64,000 nt of DNA from Heterohyrax brucei (taxonomy: Eukaryota; Chordata; Mammalia; Hyracoidea; Procaviidae). Where the stretch lies: positions 57,418,201-57,482,200 of the forward strand of contig CM053140.1 of assembly GCA_028571685.1 (NCBI GenBank), written 5' to 3'. How positions within the stretch are numbered: position 1 is the stretch's first letter; the number at the start of each line of letters is the position of its first letter. The translations under genes and the position numbers were made by a program. The notes below the pieces were generated by a model that was given only the letters and a program-made list of their open reading frames with translations, ran no database searches and was not told the origin of the DNA. Below, piece after piece: positions 30,005 through 40,799 of this stretch.

Positions 30005-30122
30005 CTCCAGCTGCTAATCAAAGGTTACCGGTTCTGCATACATCAGCTACTCTTCGGAAACTCTACTCTGTCCTATAGGGTTCCTAGTAGTCAATCAACT
30101 TCACAGCAAAGAGTTTTTGGTG
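30005..30122 (+). repeat. AfroSINE fragment, forward orientation
   Basis: 'gctgctaatcaaaggttac', 'ggaaactctactctgtccta' and 'tatagggttcctagtagtca' match the middle and tail of the SINE. The head is missing and it abuts a MIR. Confidence 0.65.
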
Positions 30123-30182
30123 AGTGTGGTGGACTGGGGCCTGAGAGTTGAACAGCAGCCCACTGTGGGCGCAGAAGGGGCC

Positions 30183-30303
30183 ACCCCAGGTGGGGGAGGG
30201 GCCTGTTGAGTCCCCACCCCAGGTGCCTGCTGAGTTCTCACCCCAGGTGGGGGAGGTGCCTGTTGAGTTCCCACCCCAGGTGGAGGAGGTGCCTGCTGAG
30301 TAG
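30183..30303. repeat. Minisatellite, about 32-bp unit, four copies
   Basis: Four units share 'caccccaggtg' and 'gcctg(c/t)tgagt'; one unit lacks about 8 bp. The frames read as PPPPGVGTQQAP-type repeats on the minus strand, an artefact of the repeat. Confidence 0.8.
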
Positions 30304-30550
30304 CCAAAAGGCTTACCAGTTTGCAGAAAGCCAAATGGTGTTGAGACAAAGCAAAGTTGTGGGAAAGCATCCCTTCCCTTCACCCTACAAAAGGCAGGGT
30401 AGACCTCCTTCCCGCCCACTACGATCGTCCAGTGAGCCCTGAGGTCACTTACTTACCCCCCTGGATTTCAGGGCTTTGGTAAAAGGAAGCCCCTCCTTCC
30501 TGAGGGCCTTTTCCTGGACGGCTCACCCTGAAAGGTGCAGACCCGCGCTC

Positions 30551-30573
30551 AAAAAAAAAAAAAAAAAAAAAAA
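30551..30573. repeat. (A)23 tract
   Basis: An uninterrupted run of 23 A. No recognisable SINE body precedes it. Confidence 0.85.
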
Positions 30574-30899
30574 GCTGCTGCTGCCACTGAGGAAGTTATC
30601 CTGGAATTTTCCAGCATGTCCGCCCCCGACCACCTCAGCAGTTGAGAGTGTTGCCTCACCTCCCTCCTAAAAACCCCCCAGACGTCCCCTGCTTGTGCAG
30701 GAGCCAGACTCTCCATTAGGGAGCTACAACCCCTCCCAGGGAGGCCTAGCAACTCCCGGCCCTGAGCAGTCTGCCTCGCCTCTGTGTTTCGTGCCGCCGC
30801 TGCCCCTAGGGCTACCTGGCAGGCCAGTGCAGCCCTCGGTTCCTGCCATCCCCGCCCCCTCCCAGACGCCGGGTAGCATCTGACTCCAGAAGGAGGTGA

Positions 30900-31700
30900 C
30901 GGGCGGAGAGGGAAACCAGGCGGCAGGGGGAGGGGCGTTGCCTGCACCTGGTCCCTTCCCCAGCCCAGGCCCAGAGTGGAGGGGCTGGACCCCCGCCAGA
31001 CATGGAAAGAGTGACGGGGGAGGGGAAGCGTGCTTCTTTCCTGGCACTTAGTCTGGGGGGCCAGTAAGGAGGTCTCCCCCGCAACCTTGGTCGCGGTGGC
31101 GCCCCCTAGAGTCGCACTACGAGGCACCCCTTTCTGAGCAGCGCGTTCAACCGCTCCCCTGGCCGGCTGCGCTCTCCAGCTGCAGGAAATTCCAGAAGCT
31201 CTCCATCATCCCTGCGCAGCGCGAAGCCTGGGCTGCCAAGGCTCCCCGAAGGAGAGCCACATGCCGGCCGGCCGCGCAGCACGGCCCGCCCTCACCCCCC
31301 CACCCCCCCGGCCGGGCAGCCACGTCGGGCCGGGCGCCCCTTCCCGCGCCCCAAGTCCAGCGGAATGCGTGGCTGCGCCGGCCGGGGGCTATTTTGAGCG
31401 GGAGGGGAGCGGCCCAGCCTCGGTGTTTTTGGCTTTTTCCTGGCCCCCGGCCCACCAGCCCGGGCCCTCCGCAGCCCGCGGTGTAGGGGAGAGGTCACGT
31501 GGCGGGAGGAGGAAGCCGGGGGCAGTGAGGGAGCCGCCGTGATCGCGATCCTGCTCTGGCCGGGCTCTGGTCCGAGAGAGGTGCCCAGCAGCGGTCCGGA
31601 CCTGTGCTCCTCGCCTGCGGAGCGGCAGAATTATTAATAGCGCTCCAGTCTCAGGCACTGGCTCCTGGGCGCCCGCTACCTGTGTGCCCCTCCTTTGGTG
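30900..31700. promoter_or_regulatory. Intragenic CpG island, candidate internal promoter
   Basis: About 0.8 kb of dense CpG sequence with an E-box/USF site CACGTG at 31496-31501, GC boxes, a 10-bp palindrome GATCGCGATC at 31541-31550 and a CTCF-like motif at 31099-31112. Donor-like sequences exist on both strands (minus GGAG|GTGAGG near 30655; plus TTTG|GTGAGC near 31693). A promoter is likely by composition; its direction is unknown. Confidence 0.5.
31099..31112 (-). promoter_or_regulatory. CTCF-like motif
   Basis: The minus strand reads ACTCTAGGGGGCGC, matching 12 of 14 positions of the core CCASYAGRKGGCRS, at the edge of a CpG island. Confidence 0.4.
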
Positions 31701-31999
31701 AGCGGGGGCAACCAGGCCATTCCTTTCCTAGGGGAGGATTCAGGCTTTACCTGACAGGGTCACTGTGCACCAGTAGCCAATCGCCAGCCTCCATGTCCTC
31801 ACCTGTAAATTGGCTTGGGGTGGGGCACCAAATAAAGGTTATCTTGCTGTGTGTCTCTCCTCGGGCAAGCCCCTTCCCTGTTTGGGCCTGTTTTTCTATT
31901 TATATAATGAGGGGGTCTATATAGGACCCTTTCCAAAAGGAAGAATCCCTTACATTTGGACAGTGCACTTTCACTTCTAATCCATTTGTGCCTAGTAAC

Positions 32000-32400
32000 C
32001 ACCCAATGGTAATGGTCAGCAGTGAGCACTTGCCTTGTATGATTAACGGGTATTAAATCACTTCATTATAAAGTCACCATTAGATAGGTAATATATCCCC
32101 TTTTTGCTGCTGAGAAAACTGAGGCTCAGGAAGGTTACTTGGCGTGCCCAAGGTCACACAGTAGTAGTGCCCAGAGTCAGATAAACTCTGGCACCAGAGT
32201 CAGAGTTAACCACTAACCTATATTGCCCTGAGACAAACAGGCTGAACATTGTCCCCTTCTTACAGAGAAGGAAACTGAGGTTCAAAGTATAGTTTGCCCA
32301 AAGTTGGTTGGCCAGTTAGTAACAGAGGTGAGCACCCAACACAGATCCTCCAACTCTTAGTCTTAATACCCTACTGCTGCACTCTAAACTTGGGCAGCTT
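32000..32400 (+). repeat. Two MIR copies
   Basis: 'gagaaaactgaggctcagga' with 'gcccaaggtcacacagtag' marks one copy. 'gaaggaaactgaggttcaaa' with 'gttggttggccagttagtaa' marks a second about 140 bp on. Confidence 0.75.
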
Positions 32401-33174
32401 CTGCGATGGGGTCTCAAAGGGGGCCCCAGGATAGGGCCCTACAAATGAACACATAGGCACTGCCCCCAAGGGCATCACCTGTGTCCAGGGCTCTGTGGAC
32501 CACCCTTTCCTGCTGAGTGTCAGTCTTGGACTCCTGGAACCTCAGAGTTTACTGAGTGACCAAATTCTAGACCCAGCCCAGTTCCAGAGCCAGAGGGGTA
32601 GAGGCATCTGGGGGTCAAGAGGGATGGCATGCAGGGGGAACTGCCTGGGACACAGCCTGGAGTTGCTTCCTGTCTCCCTCACAGCAAGGAAGCACAAAAG
32701 GCTGGCAGGCCCCCCACTCCGCCCCGGAAACCTGGAAGTTTATTTCTGTCTCTGGGCCCCCTGTTTCCACAGAGTCCGTCCAGGAAGGCTGGCAGCAGCT
32801 GGCTTGGAGGGGTGGAGCTCCTGGTCTCTCAAGGGTCCAGCTGCCCCCCACTCCCCCCTCCCACCTGCCAGGCCAGACTCCAGGATCCGAGGTGACATTG
32901 GGAGGAGGGAGGGAAGAGCTGGGACAATGCTCAGGGGTTCCGCAGGAATACCCTGCAGCAGAGGCCAGAGTCCAGCAGAGACTCTACTGCAAGACCAGGT
33001 AGGACTCCAAGGAGGGAAAATCCCACTCCCCAACCCCCGACCCAGGCCAAGTCAGTCCTCCAGGTCAAGTCTGTTTAGGCCATAACTTTTGGTGCCTACA
33101 ACCGTATCTACTCCAATCCCTGACTCATGACTCCTGTGGATCCTGGTCCCAAAGAAAGCCTGCTTCTAAACCTG

Positions 33175-33460
33175 ACCGGTCCAGTATGGTAGCCACTAGC
33201 CACATGTGGCTACTGAACACTAGGAATGTGGCTAGTTACAACTGGGATGTGCTGTAAATATAAAATACATTCTCGATTTTGAAAGTCTTAGTATGAAAAA
33301 AACCCAGAAAACACCTCATTCAAAATTTTACACTGATTTTATATGTTGAAATAACATTTTGAATATGAGGAAAGATATATATTATTAAAATTAATTTAAA
33401 GTTATATATATGGCTCCTATTACATTTCTGTTGGACAGTGCTGTTCTAGATCAGGTGCTC
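33175..33460 (-). repeat. hAT-type MER DNA transposon
   Basis: Bears 'agccacatgtggctactgaa' at one end and 'ttggacagtgctgttctaga' at the other, with an AT-rich middle. This is the hallmark of a widespread non-autonomous hAT element. Subfamily name not assigned. Confidence 0.65.
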
Positions 33461-33583
33461 TAGTTGAATAATTTGTGTGCTTTTAGCTCACCCACTTCCC
33501 TATATCCAGACCACGTATGTGTCTAGATCTCATCTCCTGCTCCAGCTTCTGTGAATCTAGGCACAGCCAGAGATTATGACTTA

Positions 33584-33751
33584 AACCAAAACCAAACCTG
33601 TAGCTACTGAGTCAATTCTGACTCACAGTGACCCTACAGGACAGAGTAGAATTGCCCCATAAAGATTCCAAGGAGAGCCTGGTGGATATGAACCTCTGAA
33701 CTTTTGGTTAACAGCGATAGGACTTTATCACTGTACCACCAGGATGTCCAA
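33584..33751 (-). repeat. AfroSINE, reverse orientation, with target-site duplication
   Basis: The plus strand shows 'gtcaattctgactcacagtg', 'accctacaggacagagtaga', 'attgccccataaagattcca' and the head 'tatcactgtaccaccagg'. It is flanked by imperfect 11-bp repeats attatgactta (33573-33583) and atcatggctta (33752-33762). Confidence 0.9.
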
Positions 33752-33965
33752 ATCATGGCTTAGTCTTCCTTAAATCACTGTCTGGTACCCTTCTTCACTA
33801 ATTTCCACTATCTAGAGCCCAACAAGAGTGTGGCTTTAAGACCACGGGCCATATTAATGTGCCATGGATCTAGGCTTTGGCCTGAGATACCAAGCTTATT
33901 TGCTTAGGTCACTGTTCAGTAAAATTTAAGATACAGGTACCCCTCAGGAGGGATGTGGTTCTAGA

Positions 33966-34195
33966 TCAGGGGTTGGCTAACTGTGGCCCGAGGGTCAAGT
34001 CAAGTCTACTGAATTTTTGAAAATTAAGTTTGACTGGAACACAGCCAAACTCATTTGTTTATATACTGTCCATGACTGCTTTTGTGGTACAATGGCAGAA
34101 TTGAGTATTCACGACATGAGGTCGAATGACCCACGAAGCCTAAAATATTTACTATCTGGCTGTTCACATAAACAGTTTGCCAACCCTCTGCTGGA
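33966..34195 (+). repeat. MER20 hAT-Charlie DNA transposon
   Basis: Near full-length: begins 'caggggttggctaactg', contains 'actggaacacagccaaactc', 'cctaaaatatttactatctg' and ends 'gtttgccaaccctctg'. The long frame overlapping it is incidental. Confidence 0.85.
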
Positions 34196-34854
34196 TGACC
34201 AGCAAGTCCAATTCACCCTAAATCTAGATTCCAGCCCTCAACCATGGCCTCAGCTGATTAGATCACCAACCACTGTGGGTGCAGACGGTGCAACTGACCA
34301 GGATCTACACCTAAGCCTGTGCCATGCTGTGCCGGTTACGGCTTCTACTGTGATAGTCTTAGGCCCCAGAACTCCTCTCTGGGATAGAAAGGGCACCTCT
34401 ACTTCTGAACTCGCTTCCAGAGATCAAGGCCCATTCGCCCTTCTCAGTGGCCTTGGGATGGGAGAAGAGTGTGGATTCCAGAAACAGTACTGGAAGCTGA
34501 GTCAAGAGGTCAGGTGTGAACCCCTATCCTGCCAAAGGGGCAGAATACAGTCAGTCCCAGAAGATAAGAGTAGCTGTATGTTCTACTCCCCGTCAGCAGG
34601 CTCCAGGGCAGGTCTCTTAGCTGGTCGTCACGTGGGGGCAGATACCATCCCTTCTGCAAACCAGGCTGGGAGTCAAAACTGAATCTTCATTTCTAGCCAG
34701 TCCCTCACCTCCAACTACCTGGTACCTATCACTCCATGGCTAAGCTGGCTCTGCTATCTTCCACTCTCATAGTTTAGCTCTGGTTTCTCCACGGTTGTCT
34801 CTGAAAACTCTCTCACATCTGTCCTCTCCCCTTCCATTTCTTCTTCTTCTCTTC

Positions 34855-35300
34855 TAGGTTGTTAAGATCTTGGGCTCTAGAGCTAACAAATTAAGGTTTA
34901 AATTCCAGTTCTGACTTTGGTCAAGTCAATTCACCTCTCTATGCCTCCTCAGTTTCCTCATCTGTAAAATGGAATAATGACAGTAACTGCTTCATATGGA
35001 AAGAACCCTAGTGGTGAAGTGGACAAGTGCTTGACTGCTAACAGAAGGGCTGGTGGTTTGAACCTACCAGCCACTCTGAGGAAGAAAGATGTGGCAGTCT
35101 GTTTCTATAACAATTATAAGTCTAAAAAACTCTATGGGGCAGTTCTACTCTGTTCTATAGTGTCACTATGAGTAAGAACCAATTTGATGGCAATGGGATG
35201 AGACTTCATAAGATTGTTGTAATGACTTAATGAGATCATGATGTATATCACCTTGTCCAGCACCTGGCCCATAATACACATTTATTGCTAGCTGCTATTT
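34855..35300 (-). repeat. MIR, reverse orientation, interrupted by an AfroSINE
   Basis: 'cagtttcctcatctgtaaaa' and 'tggaataatgacagtaactg' are followed, after the SINE insertion, by 'cataagattgttgtaatgac' and 'cagcacctggcccataatac'. The two halves join into one MIR. Confidence 0.85.
34997..35203 (+). repeat. AfroSINE, forward orientation, nested in a MIR
   Basis: Full SINE order: 'accctagtggtgaagtggac', 'gcttgactgctaacagaagg', 'ggggcagttctactctgttc', 'gtcactatgagtaagaacca'. It is flanked by the 7-bp target duplication cttcata at 34990-34996 and 35204-35210. Confidence 0.9.
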
Positions 35301-35689
35301 TTTTATTACTATTGATCACCTAGCTAGGATGGACTCTGTCAGGTTTGTAAACCACAAAGTTGTGATCAAAGTTTGTTTTTGTCCTTTTCTGGAGAGAAGA
35401 CCCAAGTTCTCATCATCTTCTCAAAGGGAATCCTTAGCCAATATGGTGAAAAATAAAATAATTAAAAATCACTTTTATTTCAACCCAAATGGAGAAACAG
35501 AGGTACATATAAGGGAAAGGACTAGTGCAGGATGTCTTTCTGGGGCAGACCTAGACTAGAGACCAGAGTGCCATCTCCCAGACCCTACTTCTACCAGTTT
35601 CTCTCTGTCTCTGTCATCTGGCCTCAACATTTCTCACCTGCTCAACCACGACAGCTTCCCAGTGGACTCCCCACCTCCAGTTGCCTCTA

Positions 35690-36120
35690 CTGAATGTCCT
35701 TTGCTTAGTGCCAGATTCATCTTCCTCAAGTCCCATTCTTATGACACTACACCCCTACTCTAAAACCTTTAGTAGCTCCCTACTGCTGCCAACAATATCA
35801 AGGCCAAGGTCATCAGCCTGACTTTCAAGGACCTTCACTATCAGTCCTGGCCCCTGTCAGCCTTCTTGCTGTTCCCTCTCATCTAGTCAGTGGCACTGAC
35901 TTCTCCATCTCCTTTCTTCCCCTCCCCAGGCTCAACACCACCCACACACTCACCCAGTTTCAGAGATTCTACCCTTTTGCTCAATCACACAGTGTTTCAG
36001 GCTCAACCTACTGCCTCTGCTCTGTCCTCAGGGTTGCCCATGGGTCCAGCTGCTCTTCAGAGTCAACCTGACCAAGCCAGGTCTGGGGATGCTGATTGCA
36101 GTTGTGGTTCCAGAAATTAG
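35690..36120 (+). repeat. L2 LINE 3' fragment
   Basis: 'acaccccta...agtagctccctactgctg', 'aatatcaaggccaaggtcat' and 'ttcaaggaccttcactatca' are typical L2 words; the rightmost 100 bp are poorly matched. Confidence 0.7.
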
Positions 36121-36289
36121 GCCTCTGTTCTTACTCTCCAGTTCAGCTCTATCCTTGGACACTCACCTCTACCCGCACCTTCCCTTTCCCGCAACTAACC
36201 AAAGAGCTCTGAAATTCTGTCCTCTAGACTTTCAGGATCACAGCTCTCCTCTGTCACAGAGTATCATAGGGAGACAGTAAGTATACTAT

Positions 36290-36480
36290 TGTCCTCATTC
36301 AGGACCCCTGGGTCAAATTCTCCTCTTCATGCCTTGATGTCCTCATCAATAAAATGGGTACAGCAACATCTATACCTCACATGATTCTCATGAAAACTAC
36401 TCTATAAATAGGAAGGTGATTTTTCTACAAAAACCTGCTACATGAATAACACTAACAATAACCTCCATTTATACATTTAT
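36290..36480 (-). repeat. MIR, reverse orientation
   Basis: 'tgtcctcatcaataaaatgg', 'atacctcacatgattctcat' follow the reverse MIR consensus. Confidence 0.6.
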
Positions 36481-36587
36481 TTAAAATTGCAACAATCTTG
36501 CAAACCTGGCATTCCCTATGTCCCTTCTCTGCTTCTTTTCTCTCCTTGGTACTTATGACCACCTAATAAAACACACACAGCATCCTG

Positions 36588-37196
36588 ATACATGGAAGTT
36601 GTCAAGGATTTCATTTTATTTGGATCTACAACTAATGCCCATAGAAGCAGCAGTCAAGAAATCAAACGATGTATTGCTTTGGGCAAATCTGCTGGAAAAG
36701 ACTTCTTTAAAGTGTTAAAAAGCAGAGATGTCACTTTGAGGACTGAGGTGTGCCTAACCCAAGCCATGATATTTTCAATCACATCACATGCATGTGAAAG
36801 CTGGAAAAGTAAGGAGGAAGACTGAAGAAATACTGATGTATCTGAATTACGGTGAATAGTGCTGATACATCTTGGACTGCCAGAAGAATGAACAAATCTG
36901 TCTTGGAAGAAGTACAACCAGAACGTCCTTAGATGCAAGGATGGCAAGACTTTGTCTCATATACTTTGGACGTGTTTTCAGGAGGGACCCATCTTTGGAG
37001 AAGAACATCGTGTTTGGTGAAGTAGACGGTCAGCAAAAGAAAGGGAAACCTCCAATGAGATGGACTGACACAATGGCTTAACAGTGGGCTCAAATATAAT
37101 AATGACTGCTAGGATGGCACAGGACCAGGAGTGTTTTGTTCTGTTGTATACACAGTCACTATGAGTTGGAACTGGCTCGATGGCATCTAACAACAA
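36588..37196 (+). mobile_element. RTE-clade LINE, 5'-truncated C-terminal fragment
   Basis: Translation in broken frames gives the C-terminal part of an RTE/Bov-B-type ORF2: motifs like 'VVKDFILFGSTTNA', 'CESW', then in another frame 'FGRVFRRDPSLEKNIVFGEV' and 'GKPPMRWTDTMA'. Frameshifts and stops separate these, so it is dead. Its 3' end, 'gtcactatgagttggaactg' and 'gatggcatctaacaacaa', is the same as the AfroSINE tail. This is the expected relation between a SINE and the LINE that mobilises it. Confidence 0.85.
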
Positions 37197-37239
37197 ACCA
37201 CCATACATTTTAACCAAGACTCTTGGAACTATCAACCCC

Positions 37240-37490
37240 CTATGGCCCTGAAGCCACCGGCCTTCCTAACCTTCCTTCTGACCCTTCCCAGACATTTCCT
37301 CTCTCTTCTTACACCCTTACAGTCATGCTGCTCATTCCTACCCCAGGGCCTTTGCTGATGCCATTTGCCCTGCTTGGAAAGCCTTGCTTCCCACTTCTTT
37401 TAGCTCTGCCCATTTCTCAAGACCCATCCTTCTAGGAAGCCTCTGCCCCCAGCCTTCACAGCTTGCTCCCTTCTCTGAGCACCTGCCTTG
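37240..37490 (+). repeat. L2 LINE fragment
   Basis: 'cagggcctttgctgatgcca' with 'gccctgcttggaaagccttg' and 'caagacccatccttctagga' are L2 3' words. Confidence 0.7.
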
Positions 37491-37659
37491 CTGTTTACTA
37501 TGAGGAAAACCCATTTGGAAGCAAACACTGACTTGGTCCATTCTCTGATTGTTTCATGAACTTGGCAACCTTGCTCTTCTCTCCCCCTTCCTTTTTACTT
37601 CTGCCCCTCTCATGTCCAGGTCTTCCTTTCTTTCTTCATCTCTTAATCAGGTTTACAGC

Positions 37660-38440
37660 TAAAGCTGTAAAATCCATGGCTTCTCAGGCTCTCAAATTCT
37701 AGCTCTACTCACTACTAGCTGTGTTTCTTTAGACACGTCACTGCACCTCTCTGAACCTGTTCCCTGCCTACAAAAACCTGTCTCATGAACTAATGTGCTT
37801 GGTACATAGTAAGAACTTAATACATATCAGCCATTATCAGTGCTAAAGCATTTTATCATGACACGCATTCCCATTCTGAAAGCCTCAGCCTCTTCTCCAC
37901 AACAGTGCCCTCATCTCTCAGAATATGATGATGATAATAAAACTGTTAACATGTATTACTGTCTGATGTTCCTAGAAACATGCCTGGCATCCAGTGGGCA
38001 CTCAGTAATACTTGTTGAATGAAAATAACTCATTTGATCTTCACGACATCTTACAATGGAAGTACTATGACTATTACCCATCCTAAGAAACAACAAAATC
38101 AAAGCCCAGAGAGGTTAAACAACTTGCCATGATTGTGATGAAAACCCAAGGGCTGTGACTCCAAAGCCAGGACTGCCCTGACCCTCCTCAAAAGCAGGAC
38201 CCTTTCTTTCCCTGGACTTCGAATCTCAGCATCTGGGCAGTTGGCTACTGAGCTCTGCTACAGGGCTTAAAACCCCCAGATCTGATCTCATTTGAGCCTC
38301 ACAAAGCCCTGTGGAGTCAGTTCCATTATTATGTCCCCTTGAGAGACGAGGAAAGTGGGGCTCAGAAAGGAGTCACGTACCTAGGGAGCACTGAGCTAAC
38401 TTGTGGTTAGAGGCAGGATTCAAATCCAAGCCCTTTCAAC
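37660..38440. repeat. Cluster of three MIR copies
   Basis: Reverse MIR at about 37660-37840 ('ctgtgtttctttagacacgt'). Forward MIRs at about 37970-38160 ('gcccagagaggttaaacaac') and 38255-38440 ('agacgaggaaagtggggctc'). Confidence 0.7.
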
Positions 38441-38752
38441 TACCTGTTTTTCACGAGGTTTTCCTCCCATTGCCTTACACAAACTGTTAATAACTGTTCA
38501 CACACATCTGTCTTGTTTTTCTAGTTAGACAGCAAGCTCTCTGAGGGCATGATCTGAGGCCAACCCTTCATGTCCCCCACCAGCGGCCAGCACTGTAGTG
38601 TGGGCTATGTTCCATAAAGGCTTCCTAACTGCTGACAGGTCTAGACTGGCAGCCAGTCTGTTGCATCAACTTGAGGTTGGTGAGCACAGGGCTGGGTCTT
38701 CCCTTCAACCTAGACTAGGGGCTTCCCCAAGGATTCCCTATCATTATGATGG

Positions 38753-39037
38753 AGTCAAAAAAGCCACTGCAGTCAACTCCAACTTAGCGACCCTACAGAA
38801 CAGACTGGAACTGCCCCATGTAGTTTCCAAAGAGCATCTGGTTAGCAGCCACAGCTCTTAACCACCATGTCACCAGGGCTATATGACACAGTAATACTGC
38901 TCCATAGAGTTTCTAAGGCTTGTCATTTTTACAGAAGCAGGATGCCACACTCTTTCTCCTGCAGAGTAGCTGATGGATTCAAATTGCTGACTTCGATTAG
39001 CAGTCTCGTGCTTAACCACTGCACTACCAGGGCTCCT
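38753..39037 (-). repeat. Two AfroSINE copies in the same orientation
   Basis: The first (about 38753-38882) shows 'gaccctacagaacagactgg' and the head 'cttaaccaccatgtcaccag'. The second (about 38884-39037) is a variant with 'tttacagaagcaggatgcca' and a second head 'cttaaccactgcactaccag'. Confidence 0.85.
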
Positions 39038-39039
39038 TA

Positions 39040-39345
39040 AAAATACCGTATCTCCTATGGGTTATCTCCCACTTAGGGCATCATGATGGCAGAAGAGTTC
39101 TTTCAAGAAATATTGCATCACCAGTAATCCTAATGGCCCAGAGGGTGATACTGTGTCAAAAATACCAATCTGATAATCTTGAATGGAAAAGGGACTCTAA
39201 ATATGAAGGTTTAGTAAATACCTTGACAATGTAATCCATTTACACTTCTTTTTATACATGCCAATTAATTATAAAAGAGCTTTTAAAATAACTATACAAT
39301 AAAAAATTCCATGTGACTGAAAAATAAAATTTAAAAAGAGGGCAA
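39040..39345. other. AT-rich unique sequence, no feature recognised
   Basis: About 300 bp of AT-rich sequence between SINE copies and a MIR. No coding frame, RNA gene or known repeat is recognised. Confidence 0.4.
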
Positions 39346-40005
39346 GACAGTGTCATGGTTCAGAACAAGGATGCGGGATCTCTGTGTTCCTAGTTCCAAG
39401 GCTGCCTGTACTGGTTAGTGGCTGTATGATCCTGGGCAAGTCATTTAACTTTTCTAAGCCTTGGTTTTCTGATCTGCAAAATAGGGATGATAATGGCAGG
39501 GCTGCTATCTCTCTGTAAAGCTCTTAGAAGACTGCCTATGTAAGTGCTTGTTAAATAAATAAAAGCAGGATTCCATCTAGCCCTTGAAGGGATGTCTTGG
39601 TAGGGTACATTGTGGGCAAGTGACAAAGCACGTCCCAGTGCCAGGTAGACAACTGAAGACAGAGTAATGGAAACAGGTGGCAGAGGCCTCACACATTGGG
39701 AAGCGTCTTGTGGCAGGGACCCAATCCTCCTGCCCTCCATATCCTCCAGAGCCAGACAACACCAATTCCTGGCCCCATCCATATCTGGACTAACCCTCCA
39801 CCCTAAACACTACTCTTCACCCCTCCCTCATTGTTATTTCTTTCTACGCAGCCACACAGATTACAGCCACAATCTAGGTCCCACTTCTCTTAGTTGCTCT
39901 GTGATCTTGGGCAAGTTACTAAACCTCTCTGAGCTTCAGCTTGTCATCTCTGCAAGGGGAATTAATTTTTCCCTGAAGGTCTGTCCTAGGGATTAAATAA
40001 CAACT
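39345..40005 (-). repeat. Two MIR copies, reverse orientation
   Basis: 'atgatcctgggcaagtcatt' with 'ttctgatctgcaaaataggg' (39345-39570), and 'gtgatcttgggcaagttact' with 'aacctctctgagcttcagct' (39860-40005). Confidence 0.8.
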
Positions 40006-40479
40006 GAATCATGCCCATGGATGTATCCACAGGTGCTTGGATGTGTTAATGTCCCACAGGCCTGACCACATCATTGGCGGGCTGTCTGGGCACTGGGGTG
40101 GAAGAAGGAGGCCACTGTTAAAAGCTGCCCCCACTTCAAAAGTTTCCCCAACACTCCCTAAATATCACCCAAACCAAATTCCCATCCTTTACACCACTAT
40201 CCTATGAATTACGATATTGTCTTTTGGGGGGCAGGAGGCTGGGGCCTCATGTCAGGCCTCTCATCCCCATAGTTACTGCATCTGAGGCCCTGAAGCAGGA
40301 GAAAGGGATAGGTAGGAGGGACCACAAATGAGAAGGGAAGCTTTGGGGAAGGGTGCAGACTTCGGAGTGGGAGGGGCAGTAGGGTAAAGGAACTCCAAAG
40401 GCCCCCCTCTCTCCAACAGCTAACCCACCAATCACCTGTCCTGGCCTCCCATTCCTCTGAAAAGGCAGAGGAGCCTGCG

Positions 40480-40575
40480 GCAGCAAGTTATGATAGGCGA
40501 TTACCCGTCGTTAATTAATTAAAATAAACAGCAAATTAAATACAGCAAAATTAAAATAGCACAGGAAATTAATTC
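40480..40575. promoter_or_regulatory. Candidate enhancer: AT-rich homeodomain cluster
   Basis: TTAATTAATTAA with several ATTAAA and AATTAA words and a FOX-like AATAAACA, next to TGATAGGCGATTA at 40491-40503. This lies in otherwise GC-rich sequence and is not a recognised repeat. Function is inferred. Confidence 0.35.
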
Positions 40576-40750
40576 TCTACCAGCCCCACCTCACAGGTGA
40601 GATACTTAAAGGACCCCTTGTGCCAGAAGCCAGGGCAACTGGAGGGTCATGGGAACTCACTTTACATCATGATTCCTGGCAATCCTAAAATTATCAATAA
40701 GGGCATTCACCTGGTCTTGCCACCTCGCAATCAACCTCCTGACTCCTTAC

Positions 40751-40799
40751 CTAGACGGGACTCTAAGCCCTAGGTCACATTCCTGAACTCAAGCCTTTA
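40751..40799 (-). other. Candidate 49-bp noncoding exon of AHDC1
   Basis: Acceptor CTTCCTCCCCACTGCCTGGGCAG-type (AG at 40801-40800) and donor GTCTAG|GTAAGG on the minus strand, 49 bp apart. Plausible but not better supported than a chance pair. Confidence 0.25.

Noticed and set aside
34017..34682. 221-codon plus-strand frame
   Set aside because: Its N-terminal half is a MER20 DNA transposon; the remainder has no recognisable protein features.
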